In this document: positions 1 through 9,193 of the stretch, piece by piece
Layout: each line of letters starts with the position of its first letter
Numbering within the stretch: position 1 is the stretch's first letter
Assembly: GCA_902462525.1 (NCBI GenBank)
Contig: CABQCA010000018.1
Span: forward strand, 1 to 24,068
Direction of reading: 5' to 3'
DNA length: 24,068 nt
DNA from: an uncultured Porphyromonadaceae bacterium
Lineage (GTDB): Bacteria > Bacteroidota > Bacteroidia > Bacteroidales > Muribaculaceae
The notes under the pieces: model-generated
The model's database searches: none
Told to the model about the DNA's origin: nothing
What the model saw: only the letters and a program-made list of their open reading frames with translations
Position numbers and translations under genes: made by a program

Positions 1-33
1 AATCGAGTTTATCAACCTATTTTAGAAGTTTAG

Positions 34-2064
<2,031 letters not shown>

Positions 2065-2065
2065 C

Positions 2066-2710
2066 TCAGATGTTTGCGCAAGCTCGGAGAAGAGACATAA
2101 TGATTGCTCCACAAAGGAGATAGACCCAGTTTTCTTTGAACCAGGAAGTTTTTGGAACTGGGTAAAGTGAATTCTCTTTGTAGTGCTCGTGAGCCTCGCG
2201 GTTGAACTGTTCGATATCGTTAACAGCGTGTATGGATTTGTCCCGTTCGTAGGCTTCGGTTGCATCATGTTCCGCAATTGTCGTGTAACCGTCGAAGAAA
2301 CTGTCTTCATCGGAGTAACCTGCGCGCAATCGGTCGATCAGAGGATCCATCGATTCGTTGCGGCCGCAGAATGTCAGTATGATTTCTCGAAGAATATCAT
2401 CGTCAACATTGCGTCCGGCATTCCAGCCCATGGCTTCGGAGTCAATATCGCCGGTAGCGAGGGTGTAGATTATGCCCGCATAGTCGTGGTAATTTCTCAG
2501 TATGAGAACTTCGGATGAGGGTAGAGTTGTTTCCACGTTGATAACGGGAGCGCCAGTTTCATCGATTTCGAGGTTTCGCCATGAGAATGAGGCCAAGGCA
2601 TTATTTTGGCCGTGAATATTATCGATGAACTGAAACAAGCTGAAGGCAAAGTTGCGCTTGGCCTCCTGGTCGGTTATTTCGGAGAGTCTGAGTATTTCCT
2701 GTTTTTTCAT
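2066..2710 (-). CDS. Hypothetical tail-anchored membrane protein
   Basis: A 214-residue protein I do not recognise. The start is the ATG at 2710 (MKKQEIL), because a good promoter lies just upstream and the longer frame to 2740 would run into its -7 box. The body is soluble and acidic. The last about 25 residues begin with WFKENW and form a single hydrophobic segment ending near the terminus, so the protein is probably tail-anchored in the inner membrane with its body in the cytoplasm. Residues about 25-100 loosely recall the layout of a protein-kinase C-lobe (a region like the catalytic loop around SWRNLEIDETG, then an YAGIIYTLATG-like segment), but the catalytic HRD and DFG motifs are absent; this is a weak impression only. 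It has its own promoter and is transcribed toward ligA. Confidence 0.8.
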   Translation of the reverse strand: MKKQEILRLSEITDQEAKRNFAFSLFQFIDNIHGQNNALASFSWRNLEIDETGAPVINVETTLPSSEVLILRNYHDYAGIIYTLATGDIDSEAMGWNAGRNVDDDILREIILTFCGRNESMDPLIDRLRAGYSDEDSFFDGYTTIAEHDATEAYERDKSIHAVNDIEQFNREAHEHYKENSLYPVPKTSWFKENWVYLLCGAIIMSLLRACANI

Positions 2711-2737
2711 TATGAAGAGAGTTTTTGGTTTGCAACG

Positions 2738-2769
2738 CAAAATTACTTTATAGATAAATAGGTTCCAAA
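2738..2769 (-). promoter_or_regulatory. Bacteroidota promoter of the tail-anchored protein gene
   Basis: On the minus strand TTTG (2769-2766) is followed after exactly 20 bases by TAATTTTG (2745-2738), matching the Bacteroidota -33/-7 consensus TTTG...TAnnTTTG. The start site should fall near 2731, giving a leader of about 20 bases before the ATG at 2710. Confidence 0.7.
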
Positions 2770-2795
2770 TATTTAAACGATTAGTTATAGCGAAG

Positions 2796-2837
2796 AATAA
2801 AAAAGACGGTGCCTGATAATAATACCGGACACCGTCT
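2796..2837 (-). terminator. Rho-independent terminator of the rho gene
   Basis: Arms AGACGGTG (2804-2811) and CACCGTCT (2830-2837) pair perfectly, extended by CC/GG across a bulged A. Read on the minus strand the hairpin is followed by TTTTTTATT. It sits 20 bases past the rho stop codon. It is noteworthy that the gene for Rho itself ends at an intrinsic terminator. Confidence 0.85.
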
Positions 2838-2857
2838 GTGAAATATAGTCTTGTAAC

Positions 2858-4867
2858 TTAATCGTTCATGGTGCGGAGGAGCTCTTCGTTGTCGAGAGTG
2901 CGCTCCATTCGGTCCTTGATGAATTCCATGGCTTCGACAGAGTTTCTGTCGGAGAGGAATCGGCGAAGAATCCACATGCGCTGCAGGGTTTCGGCCGGCA
3001 GAAGGAGATCGTCGCGGCGGGTGCTCGATGCCATGATGTCGACGGCGGGGAAGATGCGCTTGTTCGACAGTTTCCGGTCGAGCTGGAGTTCCATATTGCC
3101 GGTGCCCTTGAATTCTTCAAAAATCACTTCGTCCATCTTGGAACTCGTTTCGGTGAGGGCTGTGGCAATAATTGTGAGCGAACCGCCGCCTTCTATGTTG
3201 CGTGCTGCACCGAAGAATCGTTTAGGCTTCTGGAGGGCGTTGGCGTCGACACCGCCCGACAGGATTTTCCCGGAAGCCGGAGCGACAGTGTTGTAGGCGC
3301 GAGCCAGACGAGTTATGGAGTCGAGAAGCACGACCACATCGTGTCCGCATTCTACCATGCGTTTGGCTTTGTCAAGCACTATTCCGGCAATTTTGACGTG
3401 GCGTTCAGCCGGTTCGTCGAAAGTCGAGGCTATTACCTCGGCATTGACGCTGCGCTGCATGTCGGTCACTTCTTCTGGTCGTTCGTCGATGAGAAGAATC
3501 ATGATGTATGTCTCCGGATGATTTTCAGCTATGGCGTTGGCTATATCTTTCAGAAGAAGAGTCTTGCCGGTTTTCGGAGGCGCCACGATGAGACCACGCT
3601 GCCCTTTACCTATGGGCGAGAACATGTCGACAACACGTGTCGACAGTGTGCAAGACCGGCCCGAGGTGAGATCGAATTTTTCATCGGGGAAAAGCGGCAC
3701 AAGGTGCTCGAAGAGTGTGCGGTCGCGTATGAAATCGAGCGAACGGCCGTTTACGCGGCGGATATCAGTGAGGGGATAGTATTTTTCTCCTTCGCGCGGC
3801 GGACGGATAAAGGCTTCCACAAGGTCGCCCGAACGCAGACCGAACGATTTAATCTGCTGGGCAGTGACGAAGATGTCATCGGGCGAGGGTAGGTAGTTAA
3901 AGTCGGCCGAGCGCAAGTAGCCGAAGCCTTCGGGGCATATGTCGAGCACGCCGGTGGCTTCGAGAATGCCGTCGAAATTGTACATCTGCTGGAACTGCTG
4001 GCCGGGACGGTTTTTCTTGTTCTTCTTGCCTCCCATCTGCTGCTGAACCTGCTGTTGCTGTTCCGGTTCGCCTATAACAACCAATCCAGGTTGAACGGGC
4101 TGCTGAGGCTGAGTCGTTTCGGGCTGACGTGGCTGCAGAGCGGCTGCTTCTTCGCGTTCTCGCTGAGAGCGCGGCACAAATTTTCGGCCCTGACTTCTTG
4201 GGAAAAATTCGTTGAACGAGCCGTCACCGCTGCCGGGAGCAAATTTCGATTTGTGTTTTCCCTGAGGCTGTAGTTCTGCCGGTTGCTCGGTATCTGCGGC
4301 TGATTCAGCGTTTTCGGCAGTCAGGGCTTCTTCTGCAGAAACTGCGTCGATGGCAGGAGCAAGATCCTCGGCCGGTGTTTCTTCTTGTACATCAGCAGAC
4401 TTTTCGTCTGAAGAAATTTGTCCGCTTGGTTGCTTATTCAACTGTGCGTCTGAAGATTGCTCGTCATCGCGCTTTTTAGGCGGTCTGCCCCGGCGCTTGC
4501 GTTCTTTTTCAGCCGGAGCACCGTCGGCCGGAGCCGCATCGGGAGTGGCGGTATCATTAGTTTCTTCAACTGTGGTGACAGGAGCTGTTTCTGTAGCCAC
4601 AGTTTCGGCGGCAGGAGTTTCTTCGGTCTTGGGTTCTTTTTTCTTGCGGCCCCGTTTTTTGGGTTGTTTATCTTCGGGGGCGCCGGTACCGGCAGTTTTT
4701 TTGCTCTTAGCAGTGGTGGCTGCAGCACGGTCCTCGGCCTGACGGTCGAGTATGCTGTATTCAAGGCCTTCCCTGTCGGCGAGATTTATTTTTTTGATTC
4801 CCATGCCCTCGGCTACGGTTTTAAGCTGTTCGTCGGGCATTTCCTGAAGTTCTTGGAGTTTATACAT
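2858..4867 (-). CDS. rho: Transcription termination factor Rho with long disordered insert
   Basis: Hexameric RNA-dependent ATPase that ends transcription. The start is ATG 4867 (MYKLQEL), giving 669 residues; an upstream in-frame ATG at 4894 would add nine residues that do not look like Rho. Order: Rho N-terminal helical domain (1-45), a low-complexity charged and Q/P/E-rich region (about 50-290), cold-shock-like RNA-binding domain (from about 296), then the ATPase with P-loop APPKTGKT (K435), Walker B VVVLLDS, and the Q- and R-loop region [25 protein letters not shown]. Escherichia coli Rho is 419 residues, so about 250 are inserted. The insert has two basic clusters, KKRGRKKK (about 68-77) and [10 protein letters not shown] (about 123-133); the second matches an AT-hook core (RGRP). 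Such disordered Rho inserts are known in Bacteroides and linked to phase separation. The gene has its own promoter, a leader of about 200 bases and its own terminator. Confidence 0.98.
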   Translation of the reverse strand: MYKLQELQEMPDEQLKTVAEGMGIKKINLADREGLEYSILDRQAEDRAAATTAKSKKTAGTGAPEDKQPKKRGRKKKEPKTEETPAAETVATETAPVTTVEETNDTATPDAAPADGAPAEKERKRRGRPPKKRDDEQSSDAQLNKQPSGQISSDEKSADVQEETPAEDLAPAIDAVSAEEALTAENAESAADTEQPAELQPQGKHKSKFAPGSGDGSFNEFFPRSQGRKFVPRSQREREEAAALQPRQPETTQPQQPVQPGLVVIGEPEQQQQVQQQMGGKKNKKNRPGQQFQQMYNFDGILEATGVLDICPEGFGYLRSADFNYLPSPDDIFVTAQQIKSFGLRSGDLVEAFIRPPREGEKYYPLTDIRRVNGRSLDFIRDRTLFEHLVPLFPDEKFDLTSGRSCTLSTRVVDMFSPIGKGQRGLIVAPPKTGKTLLLKDIANAIAENHPETYIMILLIDERPEEVTDMQRSVNAEVIASTFDEPAERHVKIAGIVLDKAKRMVECGHDVVVLLDSITRLARAYNTVAPASGKILSGGVDANALQKPKRFFGAARNIEGGGSLTIIATALTETSSKMDEVIFEEFKGTGNMELQLDRKLSNKRIFPAVDIMASSTRRDDLLLPAETLQRMWILRRFLSDRNSVEAMEFIKDRMERTLDNEELLRTMND

Positions 4868-5071
4868 ATGGATTGCTTTTACACCCTGCATCACATGCGG
4901 GCGTGTGCTTCATAGTTAATTAATGATACTATCGGCTAAAACTCTGACGTTGTTGTGGCAACATCACAATTCCGCCATATAGTTAATGCACTTACTCAGC
5001 AGAAAATTGAAAAAATAATAGTGTTTTAGGATTAAAAAAGACACGCAGCCACGCATGCTTTTTTAACACTG

Positions 5072-5103
5072 CAAAGTTAATGCATTATATTGAAATAACA
5101 AAA
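5072..5103 (-). promoter_or_regulatory. Bacteroidota promoter of rho
   Basis: On the minus strand TTTTG (5103-5099) is followed after 19 bases by TAACTTTG (5079-5072), a perfect TAnnTTTG box. The start site should be near 5065. Because rho starts at 4867, the mRNA leader would be about 200 bases, long enough for autoregulation by Rho, which is known for E. coli rho; the leader itself (4868-5065) shows only short inverted repeats and no coding frame I trust. Confidence 0.75.
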
Positions 5104-5151
5104 TCTTCCTTAATAAAGTTGTCGTATGGGGCGAACAGGCTCCTTGTCTGT

Positions 5152-5283
5152 TTAATGTTGCTCTTTTATTTTGCCCATTTCATCGAAAAGGTGTGCGTGC
5201 GACAGTCCCCATCTGTCCATCTGTCTGATTATCGGGACAAGCGAACGGCCTCGCTCTGTCAGGGTATATTCCACGCGAACAAA
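5152..5283 (-). pseudogene. C-terminal remnant of an HxlR-type regulator
   Basis: Read on the minus strand, 5283 to 5152 encodes FVRVEYTLTERGRSLVPII, continuing through RQMDRWGLSHAHLF to a TAA stop. The pattern VEYTLTERGRSL...WG is the winged-helix wing and final helix of HxlR-family regulators (about 110 residues when complete). Only the last about 43 residues remain. Going upstream, the frame continues three or four codons into the neighbouring plus-strand gene and then meets a TGA (5298-5296). There is no start codon and no helix-turn-helix, so this is a broken gene. The match was made by eye from family knowledge. Confidence 0.75.
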
Positions 5284-5636
5284 TGGGGCTTGACATCAGT
5301 TTTGCAATAGCTGATGCAAATGGACTTCCTCGTCTATTCCGCCGATTCGGTGATGCTCTTGTGTTGAGCGCAACACTTGTGCCTGCTAAGGCTTATACAG
5401 CAGCCATTACACAAACTGCTACTGAAGACCTTATTCTTCTTGTCGCCGACGGTGGCAATCTAATGGGTATGAATATCTGCGATTCCAGTATCTCACTTGT
5501 TCCTGGAGGAGTTCCGCTGACAGTCAATGGTAAGGTTGTCGGAGCAATAGGTGTAGGAGGAGGCACAAAAGAACAGGATTTGGAAATCGCAAATTTTGTT
5601 ATCCAAAAGTTCAGGAAAATAATACTTCAGGAATAG
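5283..5636 (+). pseudogene. N-terminally truncated GlcG/HbpS (DUF336) family gene
   Basis: The frame encodes 117 residues of the GlcG/HbpS heme-binding-like family: ISFAIADANGLPRLFRRFGD, then AKAYTAAITQTA, and the conserved C-terminal GGVPLTVNGKVVGAIGVGGGT. Full-length members are about 140 residues and begin with a helix (about 20-30 residues) before the first strand. Here homology starts at once after the ATG, so that helix is missing. Upstream DNA is not GlcG but the HxlR remnant on the opposite strand. No plus-strand promoter is visible just upstream. A shortened product could still be made from ATG 5283, so this could be a live small protein, but loss of function is more likely. A terminator follows 8 bases past the stop. 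Confidence 0.7.
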
Positions 5637-5643
5637 TATTTTT

Positions 5644-5676
5644 AATTAATGGCAGGGTAGCATGCCATTAATTTTT
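5644..5676 (+). terminator. Rho-independent terminator after the GlcG-family frame
   Basis: Perfect 11-bp arms AATTAATGGCA (5644-5654) and TGCCATTAATT (5663-5673) with an 8-base loop, running into a T tract (5672-5676). It lies 8 bases past the GlcG-family stop, consistent with a once-functional transcription unit. Confidence 0.75.
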
Positions 5677-5684
5677 CAATGATG

Positions 5685-5716
5685 TTTTGGCGTTCGGAAG
5701 AAAAGAAGTAATTTTG
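5685..5716 (+). promoter_or_regulatory. Bacteroidota promoter of the DKNYY protein gene
   Basis: TTTTG (5685-5689), 19 bases, then TAATTTTG (5709-5716), a full match to TAnnTTTG. Predicted start near 5722, giving a leader of about 27 bases to the ATG at 5749. Confidence 0.7.
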
Positions 5717-5748
5717 AGTATTATTTAATTAACTGGAACCTACAGACT

Positions 5749-6276
5749 ATGAGATCTATATTACTTTTAATGATTTTGATGGTGGGATTTAGCGGTGAAT
5801 ATGCCGTCGCTCGTCAGCCGCAGGAAGGACATCGCAGGCATGGGGCCTGTTGTGAACGTTATGATCTGCGGAAACCCGATTATTTTGTCGTCGGCGACAG
5901 AGTATTCTTTGAAGGTAGTGAGGTTGAGGGTGCAACAGCGTCAGGTTTTGAAATACTTGGCGACGGATATGCCAAAGATTCATGGAATGTTTACTATTGC
6001 GGGTCCAAAATCAAAGGGGCGTCAAGCAATTCATTTCGTATGCTGGGCTATGGTTATGCCAAGGATCCGTGGACAGTCTATTATAACGGTGCTAAAATCG
6101 ACGGAGCATCTTCCGACAGTTTCACCGTTCTTTCCGATTGGTATGCCAAAGATGCTTGGACTATATATTACGATGGGAAAAAAATTCCGGGCGCATCGTC
6201 CGACAGCTTCGAGGTGCTTGGCGACGGATACGCCCGGGATAGATGGGAGGTCTACTATTTCGGCCGCAAACTATAG
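5749..6276 (+). CDS. Secreted DKNYY-type repeat protein
   Basis: A 175-residue exported protein. Residues 1-21 form a signal peptide (MRS, a hydrophobic core, cleavage likely after YAVA). The mature part is built of about five units of 29 residues, seen clearly three and a half times from about residue 75, each like GYAKDxWxVYYxGxKIxGASSxSFxxLG. This is the pattern of the DKNYY family, whose members are small periplasmic or surface proteins of unknown function found widely in Bacteroidota and Proteobacteria. The repeats probably form stacked beta-hairpins. It has its own promoter and its stop codon overlaps that of nrdG on the opposite strand. Function is unknown. Confidence 0.85.
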   Translation: MRSILLLMILMVGFSGEYAVARQPQEGHRRHGACCERYDLRKPDYFVVGDRVFFEGSEVEGATASGFEILGDGYAKDSWNVYYCGSKIKGASSNSFRMLGYGYAKDPWTVYYNGAKIDGASSDSFTVLSDWYAKDAWTIYYDGKKIPGASSDSFEVLGDGYARDRWEVYYFGRKL

Positions 6277-6768
6277 GTCTGTCAGTGTTATAATACTTGA
6301 ACTGAGTGAGGCACCGACATCGATGAGGCGCTGGTTTTCCGAACCTCGGAAACGCAGGTCGGTGTTGCGCAGAGATTCGATGTATGGGCCGTCGACCAGC
6401 ACGTCGATCATGCCGAGGAGCCTTCGCTGTGCATCGGTCCCTTTTTTCATAATGTCCTCGAAAGTAAATCCGGTGTAGCACCATATGTTGTAGCCGTCGT
6501 CTTTTATCGCCTCGGCAAGAGGAATGATTGCGTCGGCAGAGTAGAGGGGGTCGCCTCCACTGAAAGTGACGTTGAAGTTGTTGTAGCGCACCGTCGCCAT
6601 TACTTCTTCTACGCTCATCGCATTGCCGGAGCCGAAATCCCATGTCTGAGGATTGTGGCAGCCGGGGCAATGATGATGGCAGCCTGCAAAATAGATTGAA
6701 GTGCGGAGGCCGGGGCCGTCGACCGACGTACCCTCGACTATCCGCACTATTCGTAAGGTTTCATTCAT
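6271..6768 (-). CDS. nrdG: Anaerobic ribonucleotide reductase activating protein NrdG
   Basis: Radical-SAM enzyme that uses a [4Fe-4S] cluster and S-adenosylmethionine to place the glycyl radical on NrdD. The 165-residue length is usual. The cluster motif is C30-x3-C34-x2-C37 (CHHHCPGC), after the typical VDGPGLRTSIYFAGC lead-in; the glycine-rich SAM-binding motif SGGDPL follows near residue 70. Its ATG (6768) lies inside the end of nrdD, with the two frames overlapping by 8 bases, so the genes are translationally coupled. Its stop codon and that of the DKNYY gene both lie in the palindrome CTATAG (6271-6276). Confidence 0.97.
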   Translation of the reverse strand: MNETLRIVRIVEGTSVDGPGLRTSIYFAGCHHHCPGCHNPQTWDFGSGNAMSVEEVMATVRYNNFNVTFSGGDPLYSADAIIPLAEAIKDDGYNIWCYTGFTFEDIMKKGTDAQRRLLGMIDVLVDGPYIESLRNTDLRFRGSENQRLIDVGASLSSSIITLTDL

Positions 6769-8968
6769 GGACTACACGGTCGTTGAGCTCGGCGAGTTTT
6801 GCTTTATTCCAGCGGTCGGTGGTGCCGACGAGGTATCCGGTGATGCGCTGCAGGCGGTCGATGGCATGGCTGCCGCAGTGAGGGCATGCGTCGAGTTCTG
6901 CCGAGGCGTCCTCGTATCCGCAGTTCATGCAACGGTTGCGTGTATGGTTTACAGAGCAGTAACCAATGTTGTGTTTGTCCATAAGATCGACAATCGAAGC
7001 GATGGCGTCGGGATTGTGGGTGGCATCGCCGTCGATTTCAACATAAAAAATATGGCCACCGCCGGTGAGAGCATGATAGGGCGCCTCGATTTCTGCTTTG
7101 TGTCTGGGCGAGCAGTGGTAGTAGACGGGCACATGATTCGAATTAGTATAGTATATCTTGTCGGTCACGCCTGGAATTTCACCGAAAGTCTTGCGGTCTT
7201 TGGCTGTGAATTTGCCCGAGAGTCCTTCGGCCGGTGTGGCGAGCACCGAATAGTTGTGCTTGTACTGTTCGGAGAAGTCATTGACGCGGCTGCGCATGTA
7301 GCTTACAATTCTAAGGCCGAGCGCTTGGGATTCGTCGCTTTCGCCGTGGTGTTTGCCCGTGAGGGCTATAAGACATTCCGCCAGACCAATGAAACCGATG
7401 CCGAGAGTACCCTGGTTTATGACGGGTTCGATGGTATCTTCGGGGCCGAGTTCCGAGCCGCCGTTCCATAATTTTGACATCAGCAGGGGGAACTGCTTGA
7501 CCAGCGCTGTTTTCTGGAAATTGAAACGGTCGTTGAGCTGACGGGCCGCAATTTCAAGCACATCGTCGAGTTTTGCAAAGAATTTTTCGATTCGTTCGCA
7601 GCGGTCCTGAATGGGCATACATTCGATTGCGAGTCGCACAAGATTAATGGTGGTGAACGAGAGGTTACCGCGGCCTATCGATGTCTTTTCGCCGAATCGG
7701 TTTTCGAATACGCGTGTACGGCAACCCATTGTGGCAACTTCATATAGATAGCGCTTGGGGTCGTCGGCGCGCCATTTTTCGTGTTGGTTGTATGTTGCGT
7801 CGAGATTCACGAAGTTGGGGAAGAAACGGCGAGCCGTCACCTTGCAGGCAAGACGGTAGAGGTCGTAGTTGGGGTCGTCGGGAAGATAGCTTACGCCTCG
7901 TTTCTTTTTCCATATCTGTATAGGGAAGATGGCTGTGGCGCCGTTTCCCACACCTTCGTAGGTGGAATGGAGCAGTTCGCGGATAATGCAGCGTCCTTCA
8001 GCCGAAGTGTCGGTGCCGTAGTTTATGGAGCTGAACACCACCTGATTGCCACCGCGGCTGTGAATTGTATTCATGTTGTGAATAAAGGCTTCCATTGCCT
8101 GATGCACCCGGGCTACCGTGCGGTTTATCGCGTGCTGGAAAAGGCGTTCGTCGCCGTCGAGTCCTTCAAGGGGGCGCATGGTGTAGTCGTCGAAGGCGCG
8201 GTCTTTCATTTCGCTGAGGTCGCGTCCGCTGAGCTTTTCGAGGTTATCGATTTCTTCCTTGAACGATGAGCGTACGAAAGGCGCCAGATAGAAGTCGAAA
8301 GCCGGAATCGCCTGGCCTCCGTGCATTTCATTCTGTGCTGTTTCAAGTGATATGCAGGCTATGACGCTGGCTGTTTCGATGCGCTTTGCCGGACGGCTTT
8401 CGCCATGACCGGCGATGAATCCGTGCTGGAGTATGTTGTCGAGCGGGTGCTGAACGCAAGTGAGGCTTTTGGTAGGGTAGTAGTCTTTATCGTGAATATG
8501 GATATAGTTGTTTCGTACTGCTTCGCGTGCTTCGGGGCTTAGGAGGTAGTCATCGACGAAGGGTTTGGTGGTCTCACTGGCGAATTTCATCATCATGCCG
8601 GCGGGAGAGTCGGTGTTCATGTTGGCGTTTTCGCGTGTTATATCGTTGTTCTTTGCCTCGATGATTTCGTGAAACATGTCGCGGGTCTTGGCTTTACGGG
8701 CGATGCTGCGCTGGTCGCGGTAGGCAATGTATCGTTTTGCTACCTCTTTGCGCGGACTGTTCATCAGCTCGAGTTCCACCATGTCCTGAATGTCTTCGAC
8801 AGTCATGCGCTCGGAGCCTTTGGCGCCGATGCGGTCGGTTATTTTCTGAATCAGCGCCTCGTCTTCGCCTAGCTCGGTTGTGAGCATGGCTTTACGGATA
8901 GCGGCTTTGATTTTTTCTTCGTTATATCCGACGACACGGCCGTCGCGTTTGACTACTACCTGGATCAT
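6761..8968 (-). CDS. nrdD: Anaerobic ribonucleoside-triphosphate reductase NrdD
   Basis: Class III reductase that makes deoxyribonucleotides from NTPs without oxygen. The start is ATG 8968 (MIQVVVKRDGR), giving 735 residues; the frame open to 9001 adds eleven residues that do not fit the family and reach toward the leader hairpin. An ATP-cone regulatory domain fills residues 1-90. The barrel carries QNEMHGGQAIPAFD and RGGNQVVFSSINYGTD. The C-terminus has the four-cysteine zinc site (CMNCGYED and CPHCGS) and the glycyl-radical motif RITGYLVG with the radical glycine near residue 711. It forms an operon with nrdG, and a promoter and 5' hairpin lie directly upstream. Its presence marks anaerobic growth. 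Confidence 0.98.
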   Translation of the reverse strand: MIQVVVKRDGRVVGYNEEKIKAAIRKAMLTTELGEDEALIQKITDRIGAKGSERMTVEDIQDMVELELMNSPRKEVAKRYIAYRDQRSIARKAKTRDMFHEIIEAKNNDITRENANMNTDSPAGMMMKFASETTKPFVDDYLLSPEAREAVRNNYIHIHDKDYYPTKSLTCVQHPLDNILQHGFIAGHGESRPAKRIETASVIACISLETAQNEMHGGQAIPAFDFYLAPFVRSSFKEEIDNLEKLSGRDLSEMKDRAFDDYTMRPLEGLDGDERLFQHAINRTVARVHQAMEAFIHNMNTIHSRGGNQVVFSSINYGTDTSAEGRCIIRELLHSTYEGVGNGATAIFPIQIWKKKRGVSYLPDDPNYDLYRLACKVTARRFFPNFVNLDATYNQHEKWRADDPKRYLYEVATMGCRTRVFENRFGEKTSIGRGNLSFTTINLVRLAIECMPIQDRCERIEKFFAKLDDVLEIAARQLNDRFNFQKTALVKQFPLLMSKLWNGGSELGPEDTIEPVINQGTLGIGFIGLAECLIALTGKHHGESDESQALGLRIVSYMRSRVNDFSEQYKHNYSVLATPAEGLSGKFTAKDRKTFGEIPGVTDKIYYTNSNHVPVYYHCSPRHKAEIEAPYHALTGGGHIFYVEIDGDATHNPDAIASIVDLMDKHNIGYCSVNHTRNRCMNCGYEDASAELDACPHCGSHAIDRLQRITGYLVGTTDRWNKAKLAELNDRVVHE

Positions 8969-9004
8969 TATTTTGTTATTATATTTTTTGTTTCTGAACA
9001 ATAT

Positions 9005-9030
9005 AAAAGAGCCTCAGATACGGCTCTTTT
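9005..9030 (-). promoter_or_regulatory. Hairpin at the 5' end of the nrdD transcript
   Basis: Perfect 9-bp arms AAAAGAGCC (9005-9013) and GGCTCTTTT (9022-9030) with an 8-base loop. It lies between the nrdD promoter and the start codon, so it should form near the very 5' end of the mRNA. On the minus strand it is followed by ATATT, a poor terminator tail. It could protect the 5' end, act as an attenuator, or bind a regulator; no NrdR box is seen. Confidence 0.5.
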
Positions 9031-9040
9031 AAATACGATG

Positions 9041-9071
9041 CAAAACTAATGATTATTTCCACAACTGGCAA
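9041..9071 (-). promoter_or_regulatory. Bacteroidota promoter of nrdDG
   Basis: Minus-strand TTG (9071-9069), 20 bases, then TAGTTTTG (9048-9041), matching TAnnTTTG. The predicted start near 9034 places the hairpin at 9005-9030 at the start of the message and leaves a leader of about 65 bases. Confidence 0.65.
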
Positions 9072-9193
9072 CTTTTTGCCGGGATTTTTTTTGGGGGGGG
9101 ATTTTATTTTGGAAAACTTCGTGGGTCTTGTAGTTTGTTTATATAGTTGAAGATTAACGAATTGTCTTTTGAAAATGGAAAACTTTATTGCGG

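Noticed and set aside
2124..2163. 8-bp inverted repeat ACCCAGTT/AACTGGGT as ligA terminator
   Set aside because: The loop is 24 bases, there is no T tract, and it lies in the coding end of the minus-strand gene.
5080..5310. Plus-strand frame of 76 codons
   Set aside because: It lies opposite the HxlR remnant and over the rho promoter; the minus-strand reading matches a known family and this one does not.
6701..7471. Plus-strand frame of 256 codons opposite nrdD
   Set aside because: Shadow of nrdD and nrdG with no recognisable domain.
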